In this document: positions 13,937 through 15,039 of the stretch, one piece after another
How the letters are laid out: each line of letters begins with the position of its first letter
How positions within the stretch are numbered: the first letter of the stretch is position 1
DNA from: Pollutiaquabacter sp046052345
GTDB taxonomy: Bacteria > Bacteroidota > Bacteroidia > AKYH767-A > 2013-40CM-41-45
Assembly (NCBI GenBank): GCA_046052345.1
Contig: JBJOMN010000046.1
Coordinates: forward strand, 1-15,039
Length of the DNA: 15,039 nucleotides
Direction of reading: 5' to 3'
The notes under the pieces: generated by a model
Told to the model about the DNA's origin: nothing
Databases searched by the model: none
Seen by the model: the letters and a program-made list of their open reading frames with translations, nothing else
Translations under genes and position numbers: made by a program

Positions 13937-15039
13937 ATGCTTCGTTTGCTCTTTTTTCTCCTGATTTTCAGCTCGGGTACGCTGAGGGCGGCAACCTCGA
14001 CGGTTTATATCGCGCGGGATACGACCTTCAGCGGTACGGTCCTGCTCAACAGTCACCTGGTGATACGCCCCGGCAAGACGCTGACGGTTGCTCCGGGAGC
14101 CGAGATCAGACTGAGCCGAGGGATTAACATCACGACCGATTCCGGAGCTTTCATCGTGGCTAATGGTACTGCCGCACAGCCGGTCAGGATCGTGCCTTTG
14201 CGACCGTCGACCTACTGGGGCAGCATTCACGCCAAGGGTACGGGTTCTTCGGTCGTCATTTCCCATGCCGAGGTGGTCGGGGGACAGATCAAGGCGTCCG
14301 ACAGTGCTGTCTGTGACGTTTCCGATTCTTATCTCCACGATTATAACCTGAATGACAACCCCATCATCTTCACCAGGGATGCTGCTTATGCCCACGTTGC
14401 CAGGACGAGGGTGAGTAATTACTATGAGATGAACATGGTCAGGACGTTGTCGCTGGTGGAAGATTGTCTGTTCGAGTTCACTACGGCCGATGCCATCGAC
14501 TTCGACAATTCACCCGCAGGGACGCTAATACGCCGTACCACGATCAGATACGGCCGGGGCACTAACATCGATGCGATAGACTGGGGAAAGGTGGATTTCA
14601 AACCGCCGGGCTCTCAAGGCAGGGTCGAGAACTGTCTTATTCATGATTTCAGCGACAAAGGAGTGTCCGTCGGGGAGGGTTGCTTGGATGTCACGGTCAC
14701 CGGCTGCCTTATTTACCGGTGCGGTGCAGGGGTCGCTGTGAAGGACAGTTCACTCGCGGAGATTTTCAATAACACCTTCTACGGCTGCGAGTTCGGTATC
14801 GAGGCGGTGGAAAAGAACCCGGGGCTTGGTGGTGGCCATGCGGTCGCTTACAACAACATCATTTGGGGGAACGGAGCGGCCTATTATATCAATAGTGACG
14901 GGACCATCGACGACTCCTATTCGGATATCCAAGGTGCTACCGACACTGCGAATGCGATCCTGTCCGTCGATCCGCTCTTCATGAACGTAGCAGCCGATGA
15001 TTTCCGATTGCAACCGCTTTCGCCTGTCCTGGGTGTCGG
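13937..15039 (+). CDS. Secreted right-handed parallel beta-helix protein, C-terminus cut by window edge
   Basis: 367 codons are visible with no stop. The N-terminus MLRLLFFLLIFSSGTLRA is a Sec signal peptide, cleaved probably near residue 18-19. The next segment has the HLVIRPGKTLTVAPGAEI pattern (40-57), common at the entrance of beta-helix surface proteins. It is followed by short repeating strand-turn units rich in Asn, Gly and Asp (for example ENCLIHDF at 231, TGCLIYRCG at 255, FNNTFYGCEFGIE at 277, YNNIIWGNGA at 305). The visible part ends with VDPLF (344-348) and DDFRLQPLSPVLG (354-366), the usual close of a helix domain in such proteins, where SPxxDxG is more common. Bacteroidota relatives often continue into other extracellular domains and a sorting signal, which lie outside the window. 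Family members include polysaccharide lyases and adhesins; I see no catalytic signature and assign no function. It is probably not part of the threonine operon. Confidence 0.82.
   Translation, partial: MLRLLFFLLIFSSGTLRAATSTVYIARDTTFSGTVLLNSHLVIRPGKTLTVAPGAEIRLSRGINITTDSGAFIVANGTAAQPVRIVPLRPSTYWGSIHAKGTGSSVVISHAEVVGGQIKASDSAVCDVSDSYLHDYNLNDNPIIFTRDAAYAHVARTRVSNYYEMNMVRTLSLVEDCLFEFTTADAIDFDNSPAGTLIRRTTIRYGRGTNIDAIDWGKVDFKPPGSQGRVENCLIHDFSDKGVSVGEGCLDVTVTGCLIYRCGAGVAVKDSSLAEIFNNTFYGCEFGIEAVEKNPGLGGGHAVAYNNIIWGNGAAYYINSDGTIDDSYSDIQGATDTANAILSVDPLFMNVAADDFRLQPLSPVLGV

Overview
The window looks like a chromosomal segment of a moderately GC-rich Bacteroidota bacterium. Three things point there. The tRNA gene has a textbook Bacteroidota promoter (TTTG, 19 nt, TAAATTTG). 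Start codons lack Shine-Dalgarno sequences. The gene families are typical of that phylum: an M2 dipeptidyl carboxypeptidase lipoprotein, an M61 aminopeptidase with a PDZ domain, a DUF218/YdcF protein, a fused ThrA and a secreted beta-helix protein. Most of the content is core metabolism, and I see no phage, transposon, CRISPR array or recognisable defence locus.

Layout. At the left edge, on the minus strand, tRNA-Ala(GGC) is followed by its hairpin terminator and then, only 9 nt beyond the hairpin, by the start codon of a GIY-YIG nuclease-like gene that runs off the window. Divergent from the tRNA is an ACE-like M2 peptidase lipoprotein (377-2164). It converges, with a 2-nt gap, on a minus-strand cluster that reads lpd (dihydrolipoyl dehydrogenase), asnB-type asparagine synthase, then a DUF218/YdcF membrane protein. 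The lpd end faces a 151-nt divergent intergenic region. From there a plus-strand run of six closely spaced genes covers 6372-13874: M61 peptidase, ridA, an orphan pabA/trpG amidotransferase, thrA (aspartokinase-homoserine dehydrogenase), thrB and thrC. A secreted parallel beta-helix protein (13937 onward) is cut by the right edge.

How the genes work together. ThrA, ThrB and ThrC supply every enzyme from aspartate to threonine except aspartate-semialdehyde dehydrogenase, which is not in the window. RidA, an enamine/imine deaminase family known to protect PLP enzymes, sits just upstream and may be co-expressed with them. The amidotransferase has no adjacent chorismate-binding partner. Three protein-coding genes or clusters carry the same octamer TATCTTCG 21-60 nt before their start codon (M2 peptidase, lpd, M61). 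I read it as a -7 promoter element variant of this organism.

Nothing here is clearly a new system. The points most worth a second look are the TATCTTCG promoter family, the composition of the M61-ridA-pabA-thrABC run, the tRNA-terminator/GIY-YIG junction, and the replaced chloride-site arginine in the M2 peptidase.
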